Source: Rallus limicola (Eukaryota > Chordata > Aves > Gruiformes > Rallidae). Taken from it: a stretch of DNA of 64,000 nucleotides. Positions 10,548-20,606 of this stretch are shown here, piece by piece. Position numbers and translations under genes: made by a program. Numbering within the stretch: position 1 is the stretch's first letter; each line of letters begins with the position of its first letter. The stretch lies in NCBI GenBank assembly GCA_022605955.1, contig JAKCOZ010000100.1, forward strand, positions 124,001-188,000, in the 5' to 3' direction. Under the pieces are notes generated by a model. It searched no databases. It saw only the letters and a program-made list of their open reading frames with translations, and was not told where the DNA came from.

Positions 10548-11030
10548 TCTGCCACCAAAGGCAGTGGCTGAGGCTCATGGCATGCTCTTGCTACCTCTCC
10601 CCCTTGTCCCACACGCTGGATGCTTGGGTCCTCCGCCGGCCGCGTGAAAATGCTTCTCTCCCTTTGGAAAATAAAGGCTGCTTGTTCCCACATAGAGATG
10701 GCATTTGGCTTCAGGGTTGGAACCTCTCCATGGGGACAGGGGACAAAGACAAAGGCTGAGCCAAGGCTCCCAGCTCGTCGTTGATGCCCACGTAACGACA
10801 TCACAGAACCGACCTTGTTCTGGAGAACGGCAGCGGGTTCGTGCTCTTGTGACTTGGAAAGTTCACTGAGCTGAACATCTGCCTGATGGACACTGACACT
10901 GTCAGGGAGAACCCCCCTCCCTCAAAATAAGTGGGAGGACTTCAGGCATCCAGTTCCAACTCACGTTGAACTTTCTTCATCCAGAAGCAGAGACATCATT
11001 GGGATGTTCCCTTGCAAGGTGCTGATGGAG
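10548..11030. other. Unique spacer with mild CpG content
   Basis: No gene signature. A few CpG clusters ('ctccgccggccgcgtg' at 10631-10646, and 10775-10845) stand out against the background. Confidence 0.4.
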
Positions 11031-11510
11031 ATAGAGGTTGTAGAGAGGTGGGTCTCTTCAGCCAGGGGACAGGAGATGGGACAAGGGGAAAAGGCCTCAA
11101 GCTGCCCCAGGGCAGGGTCAGCTCAGCTGGGAGGGAAAAGTTCTTCCCTGAAAGAGTTGTGGGGCTGTGGAACAGGGTCAGGGCCTGGAAAGGGCCTGGA
11201 ACAGGGTCAGGGCCAGGAACAAGCCTGGAGCAGGGTCAGGGCCTGGGATGGGCCCGGAATAGGGGCCTGGAGCAGGGTCAAGGCCTGGAATGGGCCTGGA
11301 ATAGGGGCCTAGAACAGGGTCAGGGCCTGAGAAAGGGTCAAGGCCTGGAACAGGCTGCCCAGGGATGGGGCTGAGTCCCCACCCCTGGGTGTGTTTAACA
11401 GACAGGGAGATGAGGTGCTCAGGGATCTGCTTTAGCACAGGACAGGAATGGTTGGACTCTCTGATCTTCAAGGTCTTTTCCAACCTGGTGATTCTATGAT
11501 TCCTCAGCCT
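11031..11510 (+). mobile_element. CR1 group D with ORF2 minisatellite
   Basis: Begins at 'agagaggtgggtctcttcag' (the GAGLFSQ region) and passes GNGLKLPQGRVSSAGREKFF-like sequence. It then expands into a GC-rich repeat and resumes at 'ggaacaggctgcccaggga', ending with the tail at 11490-11506. Group D 3' UTR text 'gatcttcaaggtcttttcc' is present. Confidence 0.9.
11170..11350 (+). repeat. Group D minisatellite, about 18-23 bp units
   Basis: Imperfect units of the form 'gagcagggtcagggcctg' with longer variants 'gatgggcctggaatagggg'. It sits between the GLWN and RLPRE parts of the ORF2 C-terminus. Confidence 0.85.
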
Positions 11511-11955
11511 TTTTGAGGATGGTAACAGTGGCATTTACAACCAACCAATAAATAAATAAATAAGTTCAAATAAATAGATGTTTGGGGTTTTAGACTTGGA
11601 TGTTTCATCACTGTGTAAGAGGTAGAACATCATCGGTGGGATTAAGGTCTGAGATAATGTTTCCCCCCATCTCTTTATAAGAGGCTTAGCAGTTGGGATG
11701 TTTATATTGTTAAACAAGTAGAACAACACCTGAAATCAGCCACTGGGTTTAGGCTGCTGCACATTGTAGGGATTTAAAAGCATTCATAAGGATTTACAGG
11801 CATCCAGGACCTTGGAGCTCTCAAATCTGAATTTATGAGACAAATTTGCACTAGAAGGAGGCAAAAACTAAAGGTCAATCCATCACCTTCTATTAACTAG
11901 GTCTTGCTTAACAGCCTGAGCAAGATTTGAATCAATCTCCCCCTAATACAGATGG
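11511..11955. other. Unique spacer with AATA microsatellite
   Basis: Includes an AATA run at 11547-11563. No coding signature seen. Confidence 0.45.
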
Positions 11956-12570
11956 AGCCTTCAGGGCTCCATCAACAGAGGGGTGGCAGCAGGGACAGGG
12001 AGGGGATTGTCCCTCTCTGCTCTGCCCTCAGGAGGCCCCAGCTGGAGTCCTGTGTCCAGAGCTGGGGCCCCAATACAAGAAAGATAGGGAACTGTTGGAG
12101 AGGGGTCAGAGGAGCCATGGAGATGCTCAGAGGGCTGGAGCAGCTCCCCTATGAAGAGAGGCTGAGGGAGCTGGGCTGGGTCAGCCTGGAGAAGAGAAGG
12201 CTGTGGGGGGACCTCATTGCAGCCTGCCAGTCCCTGAAGGGAGCAGAGGAACAGGAGGGGAATCAGCTTGTTCAAAGGGCAGAGCCTGGCAGGACAAGGG
12301 GGCTGGAGTGAAGCTGGAGGAGGGAAGGGTTAGAGGAGATCTTAGGGGGAAGTTCTTTGCAGAGAGAGTGGTGAGGGGCTGGAACAGGCTGCCCAGAGAG
12401 GGGGTGGGTGCCCCATCCCTGGAGGTGTTGAAGGCCAGGTTGGCTGGGGCCCTGGGCAACCTTGTGTAGCTGCAGGCCTGGAGGTTGGTGTCCCTGCCTG
12501 TGTCAGGGGGGTTGGAGCTCTCTGATCCTTGGGGTTCCTTCCAACCCAGACCAGTCTATGATTCTGTAAT
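11956..12570 (+). mobile_element. CR1 group A, 5'-truncated
   Basis: Starts near 'agggctccatcaacagaggg' and ends with 'cagtctatgattctgtaata'. The sense frame gives [20 protein letters not shown] and a separate frame carries [12 protein letters not shown] through LAGALGNLV and a stop. This is a good reference copy for the group's frame breaks. Confidence 0.93.
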
Positions 12571-12960
12571 ACAGATGTGGAGATGCTCAGTGGTTTCTGC
12601 AACCCATGAGACCAGCACCACTCCCTGACAGCATCCTATGGCATCAGAGGGAGGAATGTCTAGTTTCACACTCCCACGGACTTCTGTTTGAGATACTACA
12701 GACAGCATCCACACAAGGCTAGAAAGAGAAGTCAGCTCTGAAGTCCCCCTGCAGCTTAGCTTCTGACAGTCCATACCTCATCCTTGGTGCTGTCACAGAG
12801 AAGAGTCATGCTGACTCTGAATGAGGAAGCCCACAGATGACACAGAATGAGGGTCTAAGGCTCAGAACAACCTGCCACAAAGCTGAAGCTTCTTCCAACT
12901 CCCTTACTTCAGTCTTCCATGCTATGCAGAATAATTGGCATTACTGACAGACCAACCAGG
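12571..12960. other. Unique spacer
   Basis: Nothing recognised in this interval. Confidence 0.4.
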
Positions 12961-13652
12961 GATCATGAAGGAATCATCCATGGTTTGGGTTAGAAGGGAA
13001 GTTGGAAGGCCTTCTAGTCCAACCCCAGCCATGGATGGGGACATCTCCAACCAGATCAGGTTGCTCAAAGCCCCATCCAACCTGATCTTGAAAGTTTCCA
13101 GGTATGGGGCATCTCCCACCTCTCTAGGAAACGTGTGCCAGTGTCCCACCACCCTCAGTATACAAGCATCTCTTCCTTAGATCTAGTCTGAACCTCTCCT
13201 CTTTCAGCTTGAAACCATTACTCCTTGTCCTATTACTACAGGCCCTAACTACAGGCCTATCACTATAGGCCCTAACTTCAGGCCTATCGCTACATGCCCT
13301 CACTACAGGCCTATCACTATAGGCCCTAACTACAGGCCCTAAGTATAGGCCCTAACTACAGGCCTATCACTACAGGCTAAAAACTCTGTCCCCATCTTTC
13401 CCAGGAGCACAGTTCAAGTATTGAAATGCCACAGTAAGGCCTTCTCCAGGCTGAACCAGCCCAGCTCTCCCAGCCTGTGTCCAGAGTAGAGGTTCTCCAG
13501 CCCTTGGATCATCTCCATGGCCTCCTCTGGACTGGCTCCAACAGTCCCATGTCCTGGGGACCACTGAGCTGGATGCAGCACTGCTGGGGATTCTCCTCAG
13601 AGAGGAGCACAGGAGGAGAATCCCCTCCTTAGACCTGCTGGCCCTGCTGTTG
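12961..13652 (-). mobile_element. CR1 group E-like, older, with internal minisatellite
   Basis: Begins with 'tccatggtttgggttagaag' and 'gttgctcaaagccccatcca', and ends near 'ccttagacctgctggccctg', the SRSREGI region. Within it 13225-13377 is expanded into an imperfect tandem repeat. The ORF2 remnants are heavily diverged. Confidence 0.85.
13225..13377. repeat. Minisatellite inside a CR1, about 16-17 bp units
   Basis: Variants of 'ctacaggccctaa' and 'ctacaggcctatcactatagg' recur about nine times. They grew from the CR1 block that in ordinary copies reads 'ttgtcctatcactacaggc'. Confidence 0.85.
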
Positions 13653-14046
13653 GGGATGCAGATATTCTACCCTACCATCTGGATGACAGCAAATAATAGC
13701 CAGACTTCCATCTACCCTGGATATATCGCTCAGGAAAATCAAACACTGGCAACCTCAGTGCTTGGAATTACTTGCAAAAGCAACATGAGCCCAAACCAAG
13801 CAATAAATCAAAAGTCTGGTGTTTTATTCCCATCAATATCCACCATCCAAACATTCAGAGTCATGTCAATCCACTTAACTGTGGACTAAAATATTTAAGC
13901 CCAGCTCAGTCTGCACCTGAATCCCCAAGACATTCTCTCCATCTGGCCATCGATTTCGATCACTTAAAGAGTGTTTCATACTTCTGCTTGATTGCCAGGG
14001 AAGGTATTTGCTGTGTAACCCCTGCTTTCAGATCAAAAGCAGTGAG
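13653..14046. other. Unique spacer
   Basis: Open frame 13650-13889 has no recognised domain; nothing else seen. Confidence 0.4.
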
Positions 14047-14662
14047 CACAGAATCACAGAAGCATAGAATCATAGACTGGTCTGGGTTGGAAGGGACCCC
14101 AAGGATCAGAGAGTTCCTACCCCCATGCCACAGGCAGGGACACCAACCTCCAGGCCTGGAGCTACACAAGCTTGCCCAGGGCCCCAGCCAACCTGGCCTT
14201 GAACACCCCCAGGGATGGGGCATCCACCACCTCACTGGGCAGCCTGTTCCAGCCCCTCACCACTCTCTCTGCAAAGAACTTCCCCCTAAGATCTCATCTC
14301 ACCCTTCCCTCCTCCAGCTTCACTCCAGCCCCCTTGTCCTGCCAGGCTCTGCCCTTTGAACAAGCTGATTCCCCTCCTGTTCCTCTGCTCCCTTCAGGGA
14401 CTGGCAGGCTGCAATGAGGTCCCCCCACAGCCTTCTCTTCTCCAGGCTGACCCAGCCCAGCTCCCTCAGCCTCTCTCCATAGGGGAGCTGCTCCAGCCCT
14501 CTGAGCATCCTTGTGGCTCCTCTGACCCCTCTCCAACAGTTCTCCATCCTTCTTGTGTTGCGGCCCCAGCTCTGGACACAGGACTCCAGCTGGGGCCTCC
14601 TGAGGGCAGAGCAGAGAGGGACAAACCCCTCTCTGTCCCTGCTGCCATCCCTCTGCTGATGG
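14047..14662 (-). mobile_element. CR1 group A, 5'-truncated
   Basis: The tail repeats 'gaatcacagaagcatagaatc' at the left and the 5' end falls in the [11 protein letters not shown] region ('ctgccatccctctgctgatg'). It uses the LPSEVV variant text 'caccacctcactgggcagcc' rather than the 'cccctctctgggcagc' of most sisters. Confidence 0.92.
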
Positions 14663-14957
14663 AAGAAGAAGAGATTTGGGTCAGAGATACTCTAGACTTC
14701 CTTAAGCTCTCCAGGTACAGCCAGAAGCCACATGAGTATCACGTTTTCTTCTCATATATAAATAGAGGCTACTACTGGAAGAATCTGCCAGAAATCATAG
14801 ATTAATAGAGAAAAAAATGAAATCCAGAAGAAACAGACAAACTTTTTGATATATGAGACACTGGGTATCACAGGAGACATTCCTCATGCTTGTAAAATCC
14901 CAACTACAACAGGTTTGACTTGCTGGTGGCACAAGTTTTCCCAATCCAACTATGCCA
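14663..14957. other. Unique spacer
   Basis: Short CR1-free spacer, nothing recognised. Confidence 0.4.
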
Positions 14958-15280
14958 CTCATAGATTCATAGGATGGTTTTTGGGTGGGAAGGGACCTTT
15001 CAAGGTCATCTAGTCCAACCCCCTTGCAATAAGCAGGGCTATTTTCAAATAGATCAGGTTGCTCAGACCTCCATCCAGCTTGACCTTGGATGTTTCCAGG
15101 GATGGGGCAACCTGTGCCAGTGTCTCACCACCCTGAGCATAAAAAAACTTCTTCCTCCATCCAACCTGACCTTGAAATGTCTTCCTCCATCCAACTTGAC
15201 CTTGAAATGTCTTCCTCTATCCAACCTGACCTTGAATGTTTCCAGGGAAGGGGGCATCTACCATCTCCCTGCCCCTCTTG
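14958..15280 (-). mobile_element. CR1 group E-like with 30-bp triplication
   Basis: The 3' tail 'catagattcataggatggtt' is followed by 'gggacctttcaaggtcatct'. The region encoding the FFxxR block in sense is triplicated at 15151-15240. After that the copy repeats a UTR-proximal block ('gaatgtttccagggaagggg'), so the segment is internally rearranged. Confidence 0.82.
15151..15240. repeat. Exact-length 30-bp x 3 tandem repeat
   Basis: Three consecutive 30-bp units at 15151, 15181 and 15211, differing by a few bases. Each contains 'ccaacctgaccttga' or a close variant. Confidence 0.92.
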
Positions 15281-15971
15281 AGACTTGCTGGATCAAAGCA
15301 AGGGTCAGAATTGCTTCCAAAACTTTTATATACTGATTTTAATGAAGGCAATAAACATTCTTGAGTATTCCAAGCCTTGATATATATTTTTAAGATCAGG
15401 ATTTTTTTTCAAAAGCTTCAAGATCCTCCCTAGCAACAGAGCCCAGGAGTTTTCCTGATACATTCAGCATGCCTAAATTAACACACCTTAAAGGGATTTT
15501 GTTCCTGAACCAGCTGATGTCCTTGGAGTAGCATGTTTGAACCCAACCATTAAAAAAAAACCAAACAATAAGAGCTGTTTTGAACAGCTTCTTCCTTTTT
15601 TACATCATATTTACAGTGCAGGCCTGGAAGTAGGAGAGGTCAGAACGTTCTAGGCCACCCAAATGGAGAAGATTATCTTCGTGCCCGTTACGTGACGCAC
15701 TTCAGACTTTGGTGGTTGTAGAACATCTTTCCTTACTCAAGTTTTTAGGGAAAAAAGGCTGTATTCACAGATGGCACAGCCCCTGAGGAAAACAATCTTT
15801 GATTAACACCCATAAGGGAGTCAGCAAGCCTGTCTTTTAAGCATTATTATGCAAAAAAATGCATCATCCTCTAATACCACGGGGGTGAACTTCTCCATGG
15901 CAGGGTTTAGTAATTTCATAAATTGATTTCTAGCTTAGCAACAGGAATTAAACACATCCTGTGTGCTAAGG
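15281..15971. other. Unique spacer
   Basis: Contains AT-rich sequence and a CpG-bearing 'cgttacgtgacgcac' at about 15687-15701, which resembles a CRE/ATF half-site cluster. No gene recognised. Confidence 0.4.
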
Positions 15972-16695
15972 AAAGGAAGCCATCCAGAGGGATCTTGACA
16001 TCTGGAAAGGTAGGGCTGGGTGAACCTGATGAGGTTCAACACTGGGAAGTGTGAGGTGTTGCATTTGGGCTGGAGGAATCCCAGAGATATTTAGAGACTG
16101 GGAGAAGAGCTCCTGGAGAGCAGCCCTGCTGAGAAGGACCTGGGTGTCATGGTGGGTGAGAAACTCCACAGGAGCCAGCAGTGGCTCTGGCAGCTGGGAA
16201 GGGTGATGGGATCCTGGGCTCCATCAGCAGAGGGGTGGCAGCAGGGACAGGGAGGGGATTGTCCCTCTCTGCTCTGCCCTCAGGAGGCCCCAGCTGGAGT
16301 CCTGTGTCCAGAGCTGGGGCCCCAGGACAAGAAAGATGGGGAACTGTTGGAGAGGGGTCAGAGGAGCCACAAGGATGCTCAGAGGGCTGGAGCAGCTCCC
16401 CTGTGGAGAGAGGCTGAGGGAGCTGGGCTGGTTCAGCCTGGAGAAGAGAAGGCTGTGGGGAGACCTTATTGCAGCCTTCCAGTCCCTGAAGGGAGCAGAG
16501 GAACAGGAGGGGAATCAGCTTGTTCAAAGGGCAGAGCCTGGCAGGACAAGGGGGCTGGAGTGAAGCTGGAGGAGGGAAGGGTTAGAGGAGATCTGAGGGG
16601 GAAGTTCTTTGCAGAGAGAGTGGTGAGGGGCTGGAACAGTCTCTGTGAACCTTGTGGTCCTTTCCAACCCAGACCATTCTATGATTCTAAGTGTG
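15972..16695 (+). mobile_element. CR1 group A, long 5' reach, internal 3' deletion
   Basis: Reaches farther upstream than most A copies: it includes the 'gaagccatccagagggatct' block that in sense precedes the SQQ region. Near 16638 it jumps from 'gaggggctggaacag' directly to 'tctctgtgaaccttgtggtc', which deletes the LPREG-to-UTR segment of about 150 bp. The tail is at 16676-16690. Confidence 0.93.
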
Positions 16696-16855
16696 AAGAA
16701 TCAGAAGGATGAAGAGTTCAAAGAAATCAGGCTTTAGAGGTACCTAAGCACTAGGTTTGAGGAAAACCAAGCTTTATCTGCAAGTACTTTCTCCACACAC
16801 AGGTGTTCTTTTGTTGTTGGGGTTTTTTTTCCCCTTGATTTGCTGTTTCTATCAA
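16696..16855. other. Unique spacer
   Basis: Short T-rich spacer, nothing recognised. Confidence 0.4.
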
Positions 16856-17539
16856 CGAATGCATTAGGTTGGAAGGGACCTTTAAAGGCCATTTAGTCCA
16901 ACCACCCTGCAGTGAGAAGGAAATCTTCACTAGATCTGGTTGCTCAAAGCCTCATCAAACCTGACCTTGAATATCTCCAGGGATGGGGACTCCACCACTT
17001 CTCAGTGCAACCTGTGCCAGTGATCTACCACCCTAAAAATTAAGAACCTTTTCCTAATATCCAACCTAAATCTCCCCTTTTCTAGTTTAAAACCATCACC
17101 ACTCATCCTATTGCTCCATGCCTGTGGGAACAATTCTTTCCCAGTTTCCTTATAGGCACCTTTCAGGGACTGGAGGCTGCCATAATGTTCCCCTGGAGCC
17201 TTCTCCAGGCTGAACAAGCCCAACTCTCTCAGCCTGTCTTCACAGGAGAGGTCCTCCAGCCCACTGATCATTTGTGTAGCCCTCTTCTGGACATGCCTCA
17301 ACAGTTCCACGTCCTTCTTGTGTTGAGGGCTCCAGAGGGGGACACAGTACTCCAGGTGAGGTCTCACCAGAGTAGAGCAGAGGGGTAGAATCCTCTCTCT
17401 CAATCTGCTCCAGGAGCAGAATCCCCTCTCTCAATCTGCTGGTCACAATTCTTGTGACACAGCCCAGGATGTGGTTGGCCTTGGGGGCTGCAGATGCATA
17501 TTGGTGGCTCATGTTCTTAGCTGGACATGAGCCACCAAT
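16856..17539 (-). mobile_element. CR1 group E, 5' end folded back
   Basis: The 3' end is at 'gcattaggttggaagggacc' and the sense frame shows [20 protein letters not shown] and KRFLIFRVVDHWHRL. Its 5' end carries a perfect 15-bp inverted repeat (17500-17514 with 17525-17539). At 17385-17440 a short stretch ('agcagaatcctctctctcaa' then 'cagaatcccctctctcaatc') is duplicated in tandem. Confidence 0.88.
17500..17539. repeat. Perfect 15-bp inverted repeat with 10-nt loop
   Basis: 'attggtggctcatgt' at 17500-17514 is the exact reverse complement of 'acatgagccaccaat' at 17525-17539. The loop is 'tcttagctgg'. It lies exactly at the 5' end of a CR1 copy. Confidence 0.97.
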
Positions 17540-17705
17540 CTAGATCCTAAGGAAGGCCCAGATTCAATGGATGATAAAAGAGGGAGGAAATAGCTCCTGC
17601 CAGGCACCTGCTTTGGTTCCCTGTTGGTACAAACCAGCATCTATCATAGAACAGCCATAGTGATATTTGGTTTAATACTGAGGTGAGATGGTTCCCCTTA
17701 TATTG
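17540..17705. other. Unique spacer
   Basis: Nothing recognised. Confidence 0.4.
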
Positions 17706-17862
17706 GGGCCTGGAACAGGCTGCCCAGGGAGTTGGTTGAGTCACCTTCCCTGTCTGTGTCTAAAAAAGGGTAGATGAGGTACTTAGGGATATGGTTTAGG
17801 ATGGGATTGGTTGGACTTGATGATCTTCAAAGATCTTTTCCAACCTTGTGATTCTGTGATTA
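17706..17862 (+). mobile_element. CR1 group D-like 3' fragment, older
   Basis: Begins at 'ggcctggaacaggctgccca', lacks the minisatellite, and continues through 'tggacttgatgatcttcaaa' to 'ttgtgattctgtgatt'. It shows the ancestral single-copy form of the region that is expanded in young group D copies. Confidence 0.85.
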
Positions 17863-18295
17863 ACACCACCAGCACGTAGCTCAGACCCCAGGCTAGCTAA
17901 GCAAGCAGGAGATTTCCTAAAGACAAGACTGTTTTGGGTAAAATTGGGTGATTTCAGTTGACAACTGAGGCACTGCCCTGCTAAAAGCAGAACAAACCTC
18001 CTTGGTGGCACGTCTGCCCACACACCTCCAGGAGCGAGCAGCAGCTCCCCTGCTATTCCAACAGGTCCTGATGCCACTGGGGATTCAAATCTATCCAGAG
18101 GGTTTGTTTTATCCTGATTTATTTCTCCAGCTTTGGTCTGGCAGGGCAATTACAGGCATCTTGCAAAGAGCTAATCCTTAAATGAACTCTCCTCTGGTTT
18201 TAGTTTCCAGCAGAGCCTGGCGGGTGCCTCTCATAGAACGTTCCCTGCTACGGCAATCAGTGGAGGAGCCGGTTGGATCACATTAGTGCCAGCAA
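17863..18295. other. Unique spacer
   Basis: The minus-strand frame 17796-18149 has no domain. Nothing else recognised. Confidence 0.4.
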
Positions 18296-18346
18296 GGAAA
18301 AGAAATAGAAATAAAATAAAATAAAATAAAATAAAATAAAATAAAA
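18296..18346. repeat. (AAAAT)n microsatellite abutting a CR1 tail
   Basis: About eight AAAAT pentamers end exactly where the following minus-strand CR1 begins. A degenerate AAATA-rich stretch reappears at the other side of that CR1 (19008-19055). Confidence 0.92.
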
Positions 18347-19005
18347 TCATACAATGGCATGGGTTGGAAGGGACCCCAAGGATCATAAAGGTCCAACCCC
18401 CCTGCCACAGGTAGGGACACCAACCTCCAGGCCTGGAGCTACACAAGGTTGCCCAGGGCCCCAGCCAACCTGGCCTTCAACACCTCCAGGGATGGGGCAT
18501 CCACCCCCTCTCTGGGCAGCCCCTTCCAGCCCCTCACCACACTCTCTGCAAAGAACTTCCCCCTAAGATCTCCTCTAACCCTTCCCTCCTCCAGCTTCAC
18601 TCCAGCCCCCTTGTCCTGCCAGGCTCTGCCCTCTGAACAAGCTGATTCCCCTCCTGTTCCTCTGCTCCCTTCAGGGACTGGCAGGCTGCAATGAGGTCCC
18701 CCCACAGCCTTCTCTTCTCCAGGCTGACCCAGCCCAGCTCCCTCAGCCTCTCTTCATAGGGGAGCTGCTCCAGCCCTCTGAGCATCTTGGTGGCTCCTCT
18801 GACCCCTCTCCAACAGTTCCCCATCTTTCTTGTATTAGGGCCCCAGCTCTGGACACAGGACTCCAGCTGGGGCCTCCTAAGGGCAGAGTAGAGAGGGACA
18901 ATCCCCTCCCTGTCCCTGCTGCCACCCTTCTGCTGATGAAGCTCAGGATACAATTGGCCTTCCCAGCTGCAAGAGTCACTGCTGGCTCATGGGAAGTTTC
19001 TCAAC
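18347..19005 (-). mobile_element. CR1 group A inserted in an AAAAT tract
   Basis: The 3' end is reduced to 'atacaatggcatgggttgga', without a proper octamer tail. The body runs to the EKL block ('gggaagtttctcaaccacc') at its 5' end. The flanks on both sides are AAATA-rich, consistent with insertion into a pre-existing microsatellite. Confidence 0.92.
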
Positions 19006-19589
19006 CACCAAATTCAATAAATATAAAACAAATAAAATGAAATAAAAGAAAATAACATATAATAGAGCTGATGCCACCAAGCTCTCAACTCCTCAACAGT
19101 GATCTGAAGCCAGGAATACAAAATGCAAGCACTAGTGCTTGATCTCACCCCTGGTACAACCAGGTGATTATCAAACCCAAAGCTGCCAGACAGGAACCAA
19201 GTCCCTGGATCCAGTTTTAAGGAAGAGGTAGGGAGGTTTAAAGCAACCCCATTTCATTTTCTAGTGGCTCAGCAGGTCATTACAGCTCCAAGTATATAAG
19301 CCTGGCAGTTTCAGCACCCAGCATTAAGCCACAGACTTGTTTTGATGTGATAAATCCCTTGAAAGAAAGACAACCCACCCCCACTTCCCCCCTCACCCCC
19401 CCTCCAGTTTGGCTGGGAACTAATCTTTGATAAGAATCAGCGTGGGAACTGGAAGCTCCAGTACCAACTAGTCAGAGTCTATTTATACAAGACATCCATG
19501 CCAGAGATCTATAGGAGAACTGATGTTTGGAAGGATGCACAGAGAAAATCTCCACTAATTCAATCCTTTTGGCAAATGAAGATTGGGAA
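19006..19589. other. Unique spacer, starts with AAATA-rich flank
   Basis: After the AAATA-rich first 50 bp the sequence is ordinary, with a C-rich patch at 19375-19405. No gene recognised. Confidence 0.45.
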
Positions 19590-19760
19590 AACACAGGTTC
19601 AGGGGTTGTGGAGGATGCCCCAGCCCTGGAGGTGTTCAAGGCCAGGTTGGATGGAGCAAACTTGTGTAGCTCCAGGCCTGGAGGTTGGTGTCCCTGCCTG
19701 TGTCAGGGGGGTTGGAGCTGTGTGATCCTTGGGGTCCCTTCTAACCCAGACCAGTCTATG
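19590..19760 (+). mobile_element. CR1 group A 3' fragment, 5' part of an A/B composite
   Basis: Starts near 'tcaggggttgtggaggatgc' (LPRE block) and ends '…ccagtctatga', with the tail cut after one octamer. The next base begins group B ORF2 sequence. The same junction occurs at 45657/45658. Confidence 0.9.
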
Positions 19761-20606
19761 ACACACAGACACTGAGCTGCCATCCAGAGAGACCTGGCCA
19801 GGCTGGAGAGCTGGGCAGGGAGACACCAGATGGGGTTCAACAAAAGCAAGGGGAGAGTCTGGCACCTGGGAAGGAAGAACTGCTGGAATCAGGACAGGCT
19901 GGGGGTGACCTGCTGGAGAGGAGCTCTGTGGAGAAGGACCTGGGGGTCCTGGTGGGTGACAGAGTGGCCATGAGCCAGCAGTGTGCCCTGGGGGCTGAGA
20001 GAGCCCATGGCATCCTGGGGGGCATCAGGAGGAGTGTGGGCAGCAGGTCCCAGGAGGGGATCCTCCCCCTCTGCTCTGCCCTGCTCAGGCCCCAGCTGGA
20101 GTGTTGTGTCCAGTGCTGGGCTCCCTGGGATAGAAAAGACAGGGATCTCCTGGAGAGAGTCCAGAGGAGGCTCTGGAGATGCTGAAGGGCCTGGAGCATC
20201 TCCCCTGGGAGGAAAGGCTGAGGGAGCTGGGGCTGTTCAGCCTGGAGAGAAGCAGCCTGAGAGGGGATCTGATCACTGGGGATCAATAGCTGAAGGGTGG
20301 GACACAGGGGGACATGGGCAGCCTCTTCTCAGTGTCTGTGGGGACAGGACAAGGGGTGATGGCCTCAAGTTGGAGCACAGGGAGTTCCACACCAATGTGG
20401 GGAAGAACTTCTTCCCAGTGAGGGTGAGGGAGCCCTGGGCCAGGCTGCCCAGGGGGGTGTGGAGTCTCCTTCTCTGGAGAGATTCCAGCCCCATCTGGAT
20501 GCCTCCCTGTGTGCCCTGTCCTAGGGGCCCTGCTTTGGCAGGGGGGTTGGACCCCATGGGCTCTGGAGGTCCCTTCCAACCCCTGTGATCCTGTGACTCT
20601 ATGATT
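19761..20606 (+). mobile_element. CR1 group B, long copy
   Basis: Begins 'cacacagacactgagctgcc' and continues through RDLARLESWAGR-type sequence, [47 protein letters not shown] and a frame break, then a tail at 20585-20605. The frame 19928-20185 covers the RT C-terminal blocks before the group-wide stop. Confidence 0.93.

Noticed and set aside
11170..11350. Regularly spaced GC-rich repeats that could suggest a CRISPR array
   Set aside because: Units are contiguous without unique spacers and lie inside CR1 group D; the context is eukaryotic.
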